Shown: piece by piece, positions 36,938 through 49,934 of the stretch
How positions within the stretch are numbered: position 1 is the stretch's first letter
Layout: the number at the start of each line of letters is the position of its first letter
Assembly: GCF_023343835.1 (NCBI RefSeq)
Contig: NC_064472.1
Location: 44,091,799 to 44,155,798 of the forward strand
Source: Lagopus muta
Lineage: Eukaryota; Chordata; Aves; Galliformes; Phasianidae
Reading direction: 5' to 3'
DNA: 64,000 nt
The notes under the pieces: model-generated
What the model was told of the DNA's origin: nothing
The model's database searches: none
The model's input: the letters and a program-made list of their open reading frames with translations, nothing else
Made by a program: the position numbers and the translations under genes

Positions 36938-38325
36938 AGAATCACAGGAGTGCATATGCTGGGTGGGGCCTCATGAAATCATCTAGTGTAAGCTGTCTGC
37001 TCAAGTTGAATCACCCAGAGTAGGTAGCCTGGGAGTGTGTTGTCAGATTTTGAATCTCTCTGTAGACAGAGACCCACCCCCCAGATACTATGGACAACTG
37101 GTTCAACTGCTCAAACGCCCTTACAGTAAGAAAAAGAGAGTCAAGTATTCAGGTGGAGTTGTCTTCTTTAACTGCCTCTTACCCTGTCACTGGGTACCAC
37201 TGAAAAGAGTCTTCTTCTCTCCTCCATATGCCATCTCATCAAGAATTTATACATATTGATAAGGTTCCCCTGAGTCTTCTCAGAAAAGGCTGAAAACCTC
37301 AGCTCTTTCAGCCTCTCCTCATTCTGAAGAATCATCTAGGTTGGAAATGCTACAGCCCTTTAGTCACCTTTATGGTCCCTCAATGTGTTAGCTCCTGTAA
37401 GACTGTGTATTTCCTTGAATGGGCAAGACCCAGCACTGGACAGAGCACTCCATGTGCTAAGCAAAGAAAAAGATCACCTCCCTCAAGTGGCTGGTGGCAT
37501 TCATTCTAATACAACCCAGGATATTATTGACCTTCTTTGCTGCAAGGGCATATTGCTGGTATATAGTTAGCTTCTTGTCCACAAGACTCCTCTCCAGGTC
37601 CTTCTCCATCAAGCTGCTTTCCAGCTGGCCATAGTGCAAAACGCTACACATCATGTGTGCACTTGTCCCCAGACACAGGATTTCACACTTCCATTTGCTC
37701 AAGTTCATAAGGCCTGATCATTTCTGAAGTCTGAACAGTAACACAATCATCTGGTGTATCAGCAGCTCCTTCCAGTTTTTTCTTGTCTGAAAATTTAATG
37801 AGGGTGCATTCAGCCCCTTTGACCCAGTCAATACTGAAAATGTTACAGTATTGGCCTCAGTATTGATTCCTGAGACACAAAGCCCAGTCTGATGGGACTC
37901 CAGCTGAACTTTATGACATTAATCACAGCCCTTTCAGCCTGGGAGTTCACCTAGTTTTCAGTACATCCAGCCCGTATTCCATCACTTTATTTATGAGGAC
38001 AGGAGACATTAAAATTCCATCCAGAAGAACAGCATACACTGCTCTGCCCTCACTCACCCTACCAATCACCTTGTTGTAGAAGATTGCCAAGGTTGGTTAA
38101 GTACGATCTCCCCTTTGTAAGTCTATGCTGACTGCTCCCAATCACCTTTTTATTTGCTATGTTTAGAAATTAATTAGTTCTTCCATCACCTTCCCCAAGA
38201 ACTGAAGGGAGACTAACTGCTTGTAGCTCCCTGATCGTTCTTCTTGGCCTTCTTAATCTTGGGGGTGACGTTTGCTTTCTTCTGGTCCTTAGGAACATCT
38301 TCCACTTACCATGAAAAGCCGGAGA
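36938..38325 (-). mobile_element. CR1 LINE, long old copy
   Basis: About 1.4 kb, reverse complement of CR1. It runs from the 3' end (GAGAATCACAGGAGTGC, then TCATCTAGTGTAAGCTGTCT) through the 3' UTR and C-terminal ORF2 into the RT region. The minus-strand frame at 37457-37708 still shows CR1 protein words such as ESSLMEKDLE, LAAKKVNNILGCIR and SHLREV. Farther on, CCCTCACTCACCCTACCAAT and GTAAGTCTATGCTGACTGCT mark RT-domain sequence. Many substitutions, stops and small indels show this is old and inactive. Confidence 0.88.
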
Positions 38326-38369
38326 GTAGGCAGAGAGTGACTAGGAAGGAGGCAGAGATTAAGTTTTGT

Positions 38370-38701
38370 GAACTGACCACGGCCCCCATTCTCCTTTCCA
38401 CTGTGTAGATTTTGGGGAGGAGTTGGAAGAAGGTGGATGAGAAGAAGATGATTTTAGTTTGCTTCTAGTTTTCATTGGTCTATTCTGTTAGTAACAGGCA
38501 GTAAATTATATTAATCTCTCTTATGCTTGAATCTGTTTTGCCTGTAATGGTAATGGGTAAGTGATTTCCCTGTCCTTATCTCAACCTGTAGTTTCATCAT
38601 ATTTTATCATATGTTATTCCTTTGTCCTTCTGAGGAGGGGAGGTGAGAGAGCATGGGAGGCATGGTGGAGCTTAGCTACCCATTAGTGTTATAACGAGGC
38701 A
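38370..38701 (+). mobile_element. ERVL-type LTR fragment, 3' part
   Basis: The right part follows the bird ERVL LTR 3' end: CTGTCCTTATCTCAACCTGT, a GAGGGGAGGTGAGAGAGCAT segment, and GTGGAGCTTAGCTACCCATT with a terminal TATAACGAGGCA ending in CA. The left part, including the TTCATTGGTCTATTCTGTTA pyrimidine-rich stretch, is more decayed. It abuts the old CR1 at 38325, so one may have inserted beside or into the other. Confidence 0.55.
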
Positions 38702-40729
38702 TAGGCTATTGCCCTTGCTATGCACATAGGTCTGGAAGATGTTCCTAAGCTTTGACAGCACCTCTTGTTTTTCCTGCTGAATCCTGTGTTTAGGATGGAT
38801 GTTTTCACAGAGCTGTTCCATTGAGTCATGATTAATGACAACATTTAAAATAGCTTCTTCTCATGTACCACAATAACACCGATTTGCTGTTGCTGTTTAA
38901 ACTTAGCCATTCAAATGCAGGTCAAATATTGCCAATTACTTTGACAGACCAAGAAAAGACAGAAAAAAAAAACAGTTATGACTTATTTAAGAACTTTGTT
39001 AGCAATGCCTCCTCCAAATACAAAAAACTATTCAAACAGCTGTGTTCTGAGAAAGCTGCTGCAAATGGATTTGGGGAAAAGACAGTATTGTCAACCCATT
39101 TTTTTCTTTAAGAACACCTCTTTTTTTGGACATCCTGTGACTGAGAAGACTGAATGGTGAGATGTCTTCACACATTTCTACTCTTAGCATGTTAGTGGAA
39201 AGCACAAGGCCACGATTCATCAAGCCTCCATGCAAAGAGGAATGAAACTGCTTACAAAATGTTCCTGAATGGGAAAAAGACTTGTGATGAACAGCTGAAA
39301 TTCCCTTTGTTTCTAACTACTTCAAACCTTTAGTTGATCCCATTTGATTTGGTTTTCTTGTATTTCTGTCTTCTCTGCATTCGTAAATTCTACTCCCATT
39401 CACTCCCTTCAAATGAACAATTTAATGCAGGTAGATGCTGATGGTCTATGTGAGCAAGTGAAAAAGCAAAGCACAGGGGCCTGAAAATAAATCAGTAGTT
39501 GCTGTTTTCTTCCCCACCCAATGGGAAAGATTTTCTCCCTAGCTACCTCACTTTCCGTGCAGTCCTGAAACATTCCCATTTTCTTGGGTGGCAATCCCCT
39601 TGAACTCTGTTGACTGAATGTTTTACATTCTTCCCTTCAAGTATATTACAAGGAAAACGACCTTTTCTTCTAGCTTAATACAGATAACAAAAAGTAAAAA
39701 TCATCGTCCAGTTGGCCAGATGGGGCCAGCTGAGATCATGTCTAGGAAAGCATTTTCATTCATTTTGTATTTATTGGACCTGGAGGACATGCAGAGGACA
39801 TGCAAGGCAAATGACTGCTTGCTATCTGTTTTCTAATACTGCACTGTCAAAGAACTTCCATGTGAGATACTTCATGGGGCAGCTCTAATATTCAATTAAC
39901 AACAGTTAAAGAGGTGAGTTTTCTTTTATCCAAGCCTCACCTTTTGTAAAAACAAACAAAAAAAATGCATGAGATTTTTTTCAGCTCTTTATAAAGCTCA
40001 TTAATTCTCAAAAGAATAATTCATTACAAAACTGGGACACGTAAAGAATAAATACATGAAGCTTTGATCACTGCCAAATTACTGAGAGTTTTGTGAAGCT
40101 GACCTTTACTCTCAATTTGAGTTTCCAAAGTCTGTATTAAAACAAGTTTTTGGTGTCTGTGAACTAAAAATCTAATTAAAACAAAATTACTTGTGGAAGT
40201 GAAGGCATCTGGCTTTGCAAAACAAAACAACAAGTAAGGTTTTATCACAGCAGGAAAGAGTGGTTCTGTGACTCATCCCCAATTGTTTTACAATCTTTTC
40301 ACTTTTTTTTTTTTCTTTAGGGCTAGTAGTTAACAATATTCTTTCTATGTTTATCTCAATGAACTTCACTGAGGTAATTTCCACAACATTCAACTATATA
40401 CTGAAAGAGTATGTGGAAAGAAAATGTCTGCTCCTTTAAGGATACCTGGCAATCACAAACAAGCATATGCAGAGATAACCATAAACATATATGTTTATAA
40501 AGAGGTCACAATAAGGCCAAACTAATCACTTGCATTAATTGGGAAGGATATGTGGAGTGTGAAGATACGAAGATAATTATGTTTATTTTCTTGCTTGGGA
40601 AGACAAGGAGGGAGACAGAATTCCTAAACTTGTAAAATCAGAATTAACAAAGACAATAACCACAACCAGACCTGATGAGCCACACCAACTGATTGACTAT
40701 GAAGAAACTGCAGGCAAATAAAGACTTTG
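38702..40729. other. Non-coding, nothing recognised
   Basis: About 2 kb of AT-rich DNA with short A and T runs; no gene or repeat family recognised. Confidence 0.5.
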
Positions 40730-41330
40730 CAGCTGTTAGGGATGCAAACCTAAGGCCCTGGCTGGAGGGCCCGTGGAGCTGTGCACTGGGAAGGGGAAGT
40801 AGGTGAGCAGAGAGTAGGTGGGGAGAAGAAGGACTCTGTGTTGGGCAAGAACAGAGATCACAGTCCTTGGGACCAGTGCTGGCTGCTGGGAGCAGCGTCT
40901 GCCTCTTCCTGACCTGAGCACATGTGGGGTACATACTTACTGTTGAGTTCACAGTGGGACCAGCAGTTGAGCAGGGACCCTCAGGGTGGGTGAGAGGCCT
41001 GGAGTGCAGGAAGGGCTGCTTGGCGTGTCGTGTTGGAGGTGGTGTGTGTGTGTGTGCTGGCGAGCTAGGGATGTGATGTGTGGGCCTGCAGCAGGGCTTG
41101 GTGGCTCTACCCCTTGAGTGCAGGGTCCTGTGTATGGGGGCTGCTGTAAGCAGCATCTGGGCTAGGGCAAGCTGTGGAACTAGTCCTGCCATTGTCCTCT
41201 GAGTGTGTGCATGTCTGCTACTGGGACAGGTGCTCAGCTCTGCTGCTGGCTGAAACTGCAAAGAGGAAACACAGCAATGAGACCTCCAGGCCAGAAGCAA
41301 GATGCAGGACAGCAAGTGTGAGGGTAAGGG
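40730..41330. other. GC-rich, CpG-poor segment of unknown origin
   Basis: About 600 bp clearly richer in G (plus strand) than the flanks but with few CpGs, so it is not an active CpG island. It contains a short GT run (41037-41060). A 223-codon minus-strand frame spans it (40644-41315); it is rich in Ser, Pro, His and Thr with no recognisable domain, no splice-site context and overlapping frames, so I do not call it a gene. An old LTR or the 5' part of a retrotransposon is possible, but I found no terminal TG/CA with matching flanks. Confidence 0.4.
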
Positions 41331-44264
41331 TCAGAGACACTAGTCAAGGTCAAACAGTCCATGGATCCATCATCATATCTGTAGGGAGGAGGTGGGTCTG
41401 AGATTAAATAAGGCAGGCAAGCTGTCATGTCTGCACCTAGATCAGAGCAGAGGAAGTATAAGACCACATACCAATACAGCTGCTGCACAGTTGTGATGTA
41501 GGACAGGTAGTAAAGTTTCAACCTGAAACTAATTCCCAAGAAGGGGCAAAGCTGCCAGTACCACAATCACTTGGAAACATGAAAATCAGATCTAATTTGA
41601 ATTCACTGAAAAATGCACAATGAATTCTCCATAGCACTAGGTATTGCAATGCATTTACCTTTGCATTTACCTATTTGCCAAGTAAATTACCTCCAGAACA
41701 TGACCATACTTATCTATCAGCACTCTCCCAACCCTCAACCTTACTAGTAACCCTTCTTTTCTCAGTTCTTTTGCGTAGTAGGAAAGTATTCAAATGCTTT
41801 ATAGCATTTGACTAGCCCCACAGCATGAGACTCCAGAAGAATCCATGTATCTAAAGCCTTCTCTAAGAGCAGTGTTTGTGAATTTACCAGAAAGAGTGTG
41901 CATCAAAGGCACAGACTTGAACAAGGACTGTAATGGCCTTTCTGGGCCCAATAGTCCAAGGAGGCAACACAAGCCATAATAAAGAAGTGACATTTCAAGG
42001 CCACCTATATGTCTGGGAGAAGAATCAGCAGTTAATCTGCTTGTTTTGTGGTTTGGACACCTGCACCAGCTGATTTTTGAAACGTGTATGAGTCCATTCT
42101 TAGCAACAAGAAAGGTCTGGCTATTTCCACAGTGTACCTTACTTTGTCTTAGCCCCTCTTTCCTACAGAGGATGACAAAATCCTTAGAGCAGAAGATGGC
42201 AGTGCTGATGATGCCCCATGTCAGCATCTGTCCCAGTAAGACTTTTCTCTGGACCAAAAATCCTGTAGAGGCAGAGACTCAACATACTAAAACACATGCT
42301 TCTGCTCATTCAGCTCATCCTCATGGCCTCCAGCCACACACTGAATAAAAGCCCAGAGTCTCCAGGGAATACATCTTTGAAAACTGTACCAGTTTCTTCC
42401 CTTCCACTCACTGTAAGTAAGCCATGGCATGGGAGAGAACTCTGCTCTAAAAACAGGCTGGACTCAAAGGAGATCTTAGGCAAAGGAGTAAACCCCTCGG
42501 ATTTACCAGAGAAGAGATCTGAAAAACCCAAACAGAGTAAAAGGGGAAAAGGGAGTTCTTGCTGCCTTTCACTCAGATCTGACAGATTGACAGTGAAAGA
42601 AGGACTGCAATTTCCTGCCCATGTAATTTCTTCACCTAGATAATGCTGAGATAGCTAGATGTGTGCTATTCAATTAATTATTGTTTAGCTACCAACACAG
42701 AAATCTCCTTATTAAGAAAGCTTTGTGGGCAGAGTTTAATGAGGTTGCAGATTACAGACTGAATAAGCACACCAAAGCTGCCGCGGAACCTAATGACCCT
42801 CAACTTCTCCTCCAGCTGGTAATGAAAACTGATGTGACCAGTTACAGGCTGTACATCAAAGGGGCTGCCAATTAGTCAGTTCTTAGATGCGTGGTGAGTT
42901 CATATTAAGCAGGTATAATGATATTATTTCTCTCCTGAGTCAGACAGAAGCCAGACAGGAGGTTGGAAATATTCCAGTTCCAGAAGTCAACAAAATGGAT
43001 AAGTACTTATAGTGGAAATCATTTAAAAATAAATTACACAAAAACTTCTCCAGAAGTCTACATTAGTATCCCTGCTACTTATGTACTAATATTTATATTT
43101 GTAATTTGTATTGGTATGTAAAGCATGCAACAACAGAGCAGGAGAAAGGAAATGACAAGCTTAGAAAGTGTAATCAAATAAGGACAAAGATATAAAAAAC
43201 CTTCAGATTAACCCAGCTTAAAAAAAAAAAGGAGGGGTGGGGGGGAAGGGAGAATGGTTTAATGTAAATTAAAAGTGGCCTCAAATGTATTTCTGACTCA
43301 GATTGTTGAAATGCCTAATTGCAATTGTCAAAGAGCAATGAGGCACTTCTATCTTGCTGCATTAACTACTTAAAGTATCACAGATGCATAAATTATATGT
43401 TTTGCTAACAGAATCCTCTTCTTCCATGATCTTCAGTACAAGTCTGACCATGAGAACAGTCACATTTAACATATGAGTTTTATTTTCCATTTCCTCTTGT
43501 CTGTTTGTGAAGGTGTCAGTCTCTATTGATTTTCCATGCACTTGGAAGTTTTATCTGAAATTCACATGAAAAGGAAATGGATTCTTTTGCTTTTTATCAT
43601 TGTGATTATTTGCTTAGACATGATTCCCAGTGACAAGGAGGCTGAAGTCTGCATACACAAGGCTAAGAGTTTTCAATTGCTCTCAGGCAGCCAAGGAATT
43701 TCCATCTCAGTTACCTTCCATGTGCAAGAGAGTAAGAGGAACAAACAGCCCTATGTCAAAATGCTTATTTCTGCCCATGAATGGACTCAGTCTCACTGAA
43801 AACTTTTCCACTGACTCCATTGGGTGTTGAAACAAACCCTGGAAGTGTAATTACATACAAATATTCATTAATAAATTTCAGAAAAGCAAGATGTCAGCTA
43901 TCTGCTCAGCCTCTTTTCTATTTTATGATCAAGTTTCCTAAACACGGTTGTTGTGGTATTAAAAAAGGTGGAAAGAACCATTTGATGGTAATGTTTCTTT
44001 TTCATACAGCTGCAAATATGGCCTCAATTCTCTGCTTTGGTGCGGTTTGTGTGAGCTTTGGGAACTACCTTTTGCTAATCCACAAACAACACCAGAGAAT
44101 ATCTCCAGTGTCATCAGGAAAACCGAAGTGAATTATTGCAGAGCCAGATCACTTTCCTGAAGTAACAGGAGTCAATTGTAGAAGAAAAGAGACGGTGAGT
44201 TCTTGTTGCTTGATTCTTGAGTTGATGAAACCAGTACATAACTTTATTGTTCTGTCTGACTCTT
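41331..44264. other. Non-coding, nothing recognised
   Basis: About 2.9 kb. A 152-codon minus-strand frame at 41799-42257 resembles no known family. Poly-A followed by a G-rich run lies at 43219-43252. The stretch 42690-42880 reads less repetitive and is discussed as a possible conserved element. Confidence 0.45.
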
Positions 44265-44440
44265 TGAGCACAGGAATAGACTGCCTAGAGAGACCGTGGA
44301 GTGTCTTCTTGGAGATCTTCACAAGTAGCCTGTCCATCATCCTCTGCAACTCACTGTAGGTAGCTCTTCCTGCTTGATTAGGGGAGTGGACCAGATGACC
44401 TCCAGAGGACTTTTCCAACCTCAACCATTCTGTGATTCTT
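44265..44440 (+). mobile_element. CR1 LINE 3' end
   Basis: ACTGCCTAGAGAGACCGTGG, a TTGGAGATCTTCACAAGTAG segment, TGGACCAGATGACCTCCAGA, then CTTTTCCAACCTCAACCATT and CTGTGATTCT is the last ~175 bp of CR1 in order, including the octamer end. Heavily 5'-truncated and non-coding. Confidence 0.85.
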
Positions 44441-44529
44441 ATGGCCTCATTGCATTTCTTATTCACAAATAGAGAAAACGGCATGAACTGCATTTATTTG
44501 CAAGTGATGCACATCACAGCAGAAAGCAT

Positions 44530-44576
44530 TTTGTGCTGGATATCAGGAAAAGGTTCTTCACCAGAGGGTGGTGAAG
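44530..44576 (+). mobile_element. Short CR1-like fragment
   Basis: GCTGGATATCAGGAAAAGGT, then TCTTCACCAGAGGGTGGTGA is a characteristic CR1 word that in an intact element lies upstream of the segment at 44265-44440. Here it lies downstream of that copy's end, so it must come from a second insertion or a rearrangement. It continues into an AAC/AAAC-rich simple tract to about 44616. Confidence 0.5.
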
Positions 44577-44616
44577 AACAACAACAAAAAGACAAGCAAA
44601 CAAACAAACAAAAACT

Positions 44617-45084
44617 GTAAGCATTTCAAAATGCTTAAAGAAAAATTGACCAATTATTTGTGTTCAAGATAATAGAGTCTTTCTCTTCATAAGGTGATTA
44701 AATGAACTCCATTGCAAACCAATAAGGTTTTGAAAATTTTGACATCAGTTTCCATTCTTATGATTTCATTTAAGTCAGATGTTGCACTTGAATAGTCCCC
44801 ATATATTCTGCAGTTCTCATGCCTGTTCTGGGAAATCAGCATGCTCGAGTGTCCTAAAATTTCTGTGCTCTAATGAGCACAGTACAGGAAGCAAACAGGA
44901 GTTAGAGGACTGCGTGCTGTTGGATGACAATGATCTCATTGGTTCATGGAGACATGGTGAGAGAACTCACACAGCTGGGGTGCTGTGATGGATGGATACA
45001 GGGAAGGCAAAGAGGGGGAGCTGCCCTCAGTCCATATATCTTGAATCCAAGAACAGAAATATTTTTGGAATCACAGACAGATTT
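44617..45084. other. Non-coding, nothing recognised
   Basis: About 470 bp between CR1 pieces. It may include more decayed CR1 body, but I could not align it. Confidence 0.4.
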
Positions 45085-45163
45085 TCTCCCTTTTATTAAT
45101 GTTACCTTCAGCATGTACTGACTATGTCTTTTCCAACCTAGATGTTTCTACAATTCTGTGATA
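45085..45163 (+). mobile_element. CR1-like 3' tail fragment
   Basis: GACTATGTCTTTTCCAACCT, then AGATGTTTCTACAATTCTGT and GATA resembles a diverged CR1 3' end with a terminal ATTCTGTGAT word. Confidence 0.45.
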
Positions 45164-48100
45164 AGTACACTACAGTTTCTTCCCTCTGGCTGCCTACTAT
45201 GCTTTCACCCCATAGCCAAGACTTTCAGTCTAGCTGGAAAACCAACTAGTAGATTACTTTATTAAGAGTTCTGCCTGTGCCAGAAATAATCCACCCTGAG
45301 AACATACTACCTACCACTTCTCTGATGCATGAACACTGGGAAAGAAGTTCACTAAATAAGACTGCAGCATGTATTCCTATTCTCCTCTAGCCTTTTTGCT
45401 TTTGTTCTTCCCTTGCTGGTGAAGTGATGAAAATGCTTCTTGAAATGCAAATGGAGCAGTGCTGAATATGGGAGACTGAAATTTCCTATAAGAGCTGAAC
45501 CTACAAGTTACTATCCACATCAGTGACCTTGAAGATTTCAGTGATTCTTTTTCTGCTTTGCCTGCTGTGACTTCCTTCTCTGAAAAAGGTCAGGAATGGA
45601 TCCTAAGGCTGGACTTAGCCTTTGATATGACAATGCAGAAATCTGTCCATCGCAGTCAGTGTGTGCACCATCACAGTTGGCCTTAGTGTTGGCTTCAGTT
45701 TGTGCCCCCAAAAGGCAGATTCTTTTCTAGTTTGACAAACAGGATACTTTTGCTTGGAAAAGTAAAAAATGCCAAGGAAGCTACTTCTCATGCCAAATGT
45801 TTGGGGCTGAAGAACTTACTTATCTCTGCTCACCACATACTAGAAACTATTATCATCACTGGTTTCAGTTTTTCTACATCCCACCTCACTTCACCCCAGT
45901 GACGAAAGTGCAATACCATAGCTCCAAAAATTCTGAAAAATCTTTTCAAGAGAAGAAGAAAAGGAAAATACTTCCTGCAGGAAGTTGGGTGTGCATATGG
46001 GAATGACAGTTTTTCAACAAAAATTCTCTGTAACTTCCTTATTTTAAATTTTTAAGAGGAACGATTTTTGTGCAGCCTGGGAGAGGAGAAACGTGTTCGG
46101 AGGTCTTGGGATAATTATTATTTTACAAATTATTTCTGGTTATCCTGGCACAGGAATGTACAGGTGAAAATATCAATGCCAATTCCTGTGAAGAGAGGTG
46201 CTAATGACAGCCTGTAAGTGTTGTCACCCACCACCTATTCCTGACAGGTTGACAAGAATGTCAAGCCTGACTGATATTTCAGCTGACAGCCAAGAGAGAT
46301 TATATTTCATCTGTGCTATTTTATGAGTCATAAAGGATGAGGTCATACACTTAATTCAGAGCAAATATTCAGTGTACTACTTCAGGCATGACTTTCCTAA
46401 GAAGCACAAGGTTTAAAAATGAAAAGATAAAGAAAAAAGCCCACAGCCACCACATAGGGAGACATAGTTTACTCACCAGAAGAGTTCATTTCTCTAGGCT
46501 TACAGTAGTGATTTTGTTTGAGTGCAATTACTTTTGTGAAACAGGCAATCACGTGATACAATAATCAAAACAGAAAATCATCTCAATAGTACCTTATAAT
46601 TAAGCAATGCAAGTAATCAGCCTAAACTGATGCTCACATAAAATTGTACTGTCATCAAGCAATAACTCTATCACAGCTCTGCATACAATTTGGCAATCAT
46701 AGGGAAAAGGTTGTTGAACTATTAAGCTTTTCAATTTTGGAATTTCTAGTACGATTGTTAAAATACCATATCAGAAGTTAGAAACACTTTCCAGGTGAGT
46801 CTCAAGTCCCATACTGTTGAACTCGTAGAACAAATTTTTATATGAAACCTGATGATAATTAGATTTTGGAGGCTGTCTTTGTCTTTGCTCTGGAAAAATT
46901 AATTTTAAAACGGAGAACAATATGTTCCTATTTCTTTCCGTTCTCTAGAAGTTAATTGAGTCTCAGAAATTTACAAAAGGTTCCTACATTTATATTTTTA
47001 GCAATTTTTCCTAGGAAGAGAAGATACAACTTTTTTCCTTTCGCTCCATTGAATTCCTCTGCAAAAATAAAGGGATTTTAGTTTTCTTTGTGAACAGAGA
47101 ACATACTTGTAAGACTGAGAAACATTTTACAAAGAGAACTTGCTTTTGTTCTTCAGAGTGTATTTTCTCCACTATAAACAAGAAGCAGAAATGAGAAAGT
47201 TCTACAATATCAGTCTTTTGTCAGTAATATTTTCTTCTGAAGTCTTTGGTTTTTCAGTTTGTTTTCATAGAAATACATAAGCTTAGGAGTTCTGAAGGTT
47301 GTTTTGCTTTAACATTCCTTGAGGCTTTACTCATTCACAAAAGGAAAGTCTATATAAAGTTTTTGTAAAAAATAGAGGAAAAGGTGCATCCAATCCAAAG
47401 AAAGAATGTCTTTCTATGTAAACCCTCATGAAAAATACTACCCTCTGTGGACTTTTTTTGAATCCTGTTTTCTAGGACTCAAAGTTAACGCTGTACTTGC
47501 AAGTTCCATTTCTTTTGTTTGAAGTTCAGGTCTCATTTGTGTTTGCCTGGTAATTAATTTCATTTTCTGTCTCCTGTGATATTTTAAGCTAGAAGAGTTT
47601 TTACATCTGTAATATCATGGGGAGCACTCTTTTTATCCAGGTAAATATAGGAGCATGACTTGGATTTTCATGTGGGATTTGTGAAATAAATGGGGACGGG
47701 ATTCTCCAACCCATCTGAATTTTTGGACAGTAGAGAAACTTGACCTTTATCAGCAGAATGCCCATTTCATTCTGGCCTGAAAATATCTTAGTCCCAAAAC
47801 TGTAAGATGGCTTCCTGAATGTGTTTATCTGCAAATTACAAAGTTCTATGCCACATAGGGAGTCAAGGGGAGAGCAACCCACCAATTAGGTATGACATTT
47901 TCCTGGCTCAAAGATTTGACACATCCCAGTAATCTTCTCCTTTAATGTTCAGGAAGCGTACATGGTATTAAATGTACTCTTCCAAACATTCAAACTGTAG
48001 GATGAAGATGTAGCAAACCTCACTGCAAGACTGAAGGGAGAAGGGATTTCTATTTAAATGATCTCTAAGCTACCCACATGCATTTTCATATCCACTTATC

Positions 48101-49079
48101 AGCACCAAAATGAATGCCCCCAGCTTCTCTTAGTAAGACCCGTTGTGTATAGTAGATGCTGTCTACTGAGTCTTCACTGCACCTCATATTTGTCTTAGCT
48201 GCTTTTTGGACAAATTGTCTTTTGAACAGGCCTTTCATACAATTCAGAAGTCATCAGTTATTTTGGTTTCAGGCTTGTTTACTCCATCCTTCTAAATATT
48301 AAACAAGACAAACCAATTGTCCTTTTTTTGCTGATTTTCAGATCATTTAATAGTACATTCTATCTTCCTATATGTTGAGATAGGTGGAAAAGGATCAGCA
48401 TCACATGTATTGCCATGCTTCATACAACACTATTCTAAAACTTACTTCATTTTTTCTTGTGGTGATCTTAGTTGCATGCATGCATGTGCACATACACAGG
48501 CCCCTGCATCCCTAATGATCTCTTTGAGAAAGAGGTTCATTGATCATCAGTTTCAATAGAGTCATCAGCCCTGATGCTGTGGAAGCTATTAGCTTATATT
48601 AAAACTCTTTCTGATACTCCACTAGCCACCCCAAGCTGTGGAAGAAAGCGATAAGAATTCCTACCCCCTTTAAAACTCCTTCCACATGACCCCATATAAT
48701 ATGGAATATCCCTTTGGTGAGTTTATGAGCTGTCCTCATTCTGTTCCTTCCCAGTTCCTTGGACCATTCCCTGAGAATGGTCTTGGCTCTGTACAGCACT
48801 GCTTAGCAACAGCTGTAAACACTGGTATGCTATCAAAATTGTTTTCCTCCTAGAACCAAAACCTAGCATTATACTAGACAGTCTGAAAGAAAGAATTCCA
48901 TCCCAGCTGAAACTAAGATGGAAACATAGAACAAGATGCTTCTCAGTGGTACCAGTGACGAGGTAAAAGGCAAAGGGTACAAACTGAAGAACACAATTTT
49001 ACTCAAATGCAAGAATTTCCTTTTCTAACTCTGAAGATCTAGAGCAGTGAAACCAGTTGTCTAGTGTAGGTGCAGAGCA
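45164..49079. other. Non-coding, nothing recognised
   Basis: About 3.9 kb of AT-rich DNA, no gene, RNA or named repeat recognised. A 94-codon minus-strand frame at 47601-47885 has no recognisable domain. A weak CR1-like word near 46075-46115 is too short to call. Confidence 0.5.
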
Positions 49080-49204
49080 GAAATATTCAAAATCTGACAG
49101 CACAGTCCTGGACCGCCTTCTGTGGATGATCCAGCTTGATCAGGCATACTAAGCTAGCTGATCTCAGGCGGCCCCATTCAGCCTAAGCACTTCTGTGATT
49201 CTCT
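49080..49204 (+). mobile_element. CR1-like 3' tail fragment
   Basis: A diverged CR1 3' end: TGGATGATCCAGCTTGATCA, a TAGCTGATCTCAGGCGGCCC word and a terminal AGCACTTCTGTGATTCTCTG. Confidence 0.5.
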
Positions 49205-49934
49205 GGTGGATATCAAGAATGGCTGGAAACAGAGACTATAAAAACACTCAAGAAAGTCAGTAATATCTGCAGATTGCTACATGCAACACATTAGAAAACA
49301 GTCCTTCATCAGCTTTCATACTAAACATTGTTGTTCTATTTTGTTTCCCCACCTTAATACTAATGTTGTACAACAAACATCAGATGAGAACTACAGTTCT
49401 CAAAATTTCTTTCAAGGAGCATGAGGCAAGTAAATATTTTCACTGGGAGAAAAGTCACTGGAAAGCTCAAAAAGGATTATTCTTAAGCAGTGAACTTTCC
49501 TTACAAGTCTGAGAAATCTTAAAGCTCAGGTTTTCATTAAGGCTAGTAATTCTAGCTAGTCTAAAAAGATTCAGTAATCCCAGTATTTATGCCAGATGAA
49601 TATAGGTAAGAATAAACACAGTCCTTCCTGGTCTCCATAAATTTCACTTTTGCTTAGGCGAATAGTAACTACTGATCCAAGATAAAATCTCCTTCCCTTC
49701 TTCATAAGTATGCACATATTCTTTTAAAGAAGGGGATTGAATCTTCAAAAAATACACTATCACAATTCCTGACTGCACTTCAGAACCTTCCCCAAACATT
49801 GGGTATAAATTGTTCAAGCTGCTGGAAAAATTGTCATTACAGATCAAGACAATGTGCAAGTAGCCTCAGACACAACAGAAATCTTCTCTACTACTAGCTA
49901 CTTCTCTAGCTGCTCTGTCAGCAAGGAGGCTGGA
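49205..49934. other. Non-coding, nothing recognised
   Basis: No feature recognised between the CR1 tail and the ERVL-type LTR fragment. Confidence 0.5.

Noticed and set aside
40644..41315. 223-codon minus-strand frame as a gene
   Set aside because: No recognisable domain, low-complexity Ser/Pro/His composition, overlapping frames and no exon-like boundaries; kept only as a compositional oddity.
40660..41580. GC-rich block as a solo LTR
   Set aside because: I tried several TG start and CA end positions and found no matching 5-bp flanks.
41799..42257. 152-codon minus-strand frame
   Set aside because: No recognisable motif, no CpG promoter or splice context; an overlapping plus-strand frame is also open. 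Most likely chance.
46075..46115. CR1-like word GCAGCCTGGGAGAGGAGAAA
   Set aside because: Too short and diverged, with no colinear CR1 sequence on either side.
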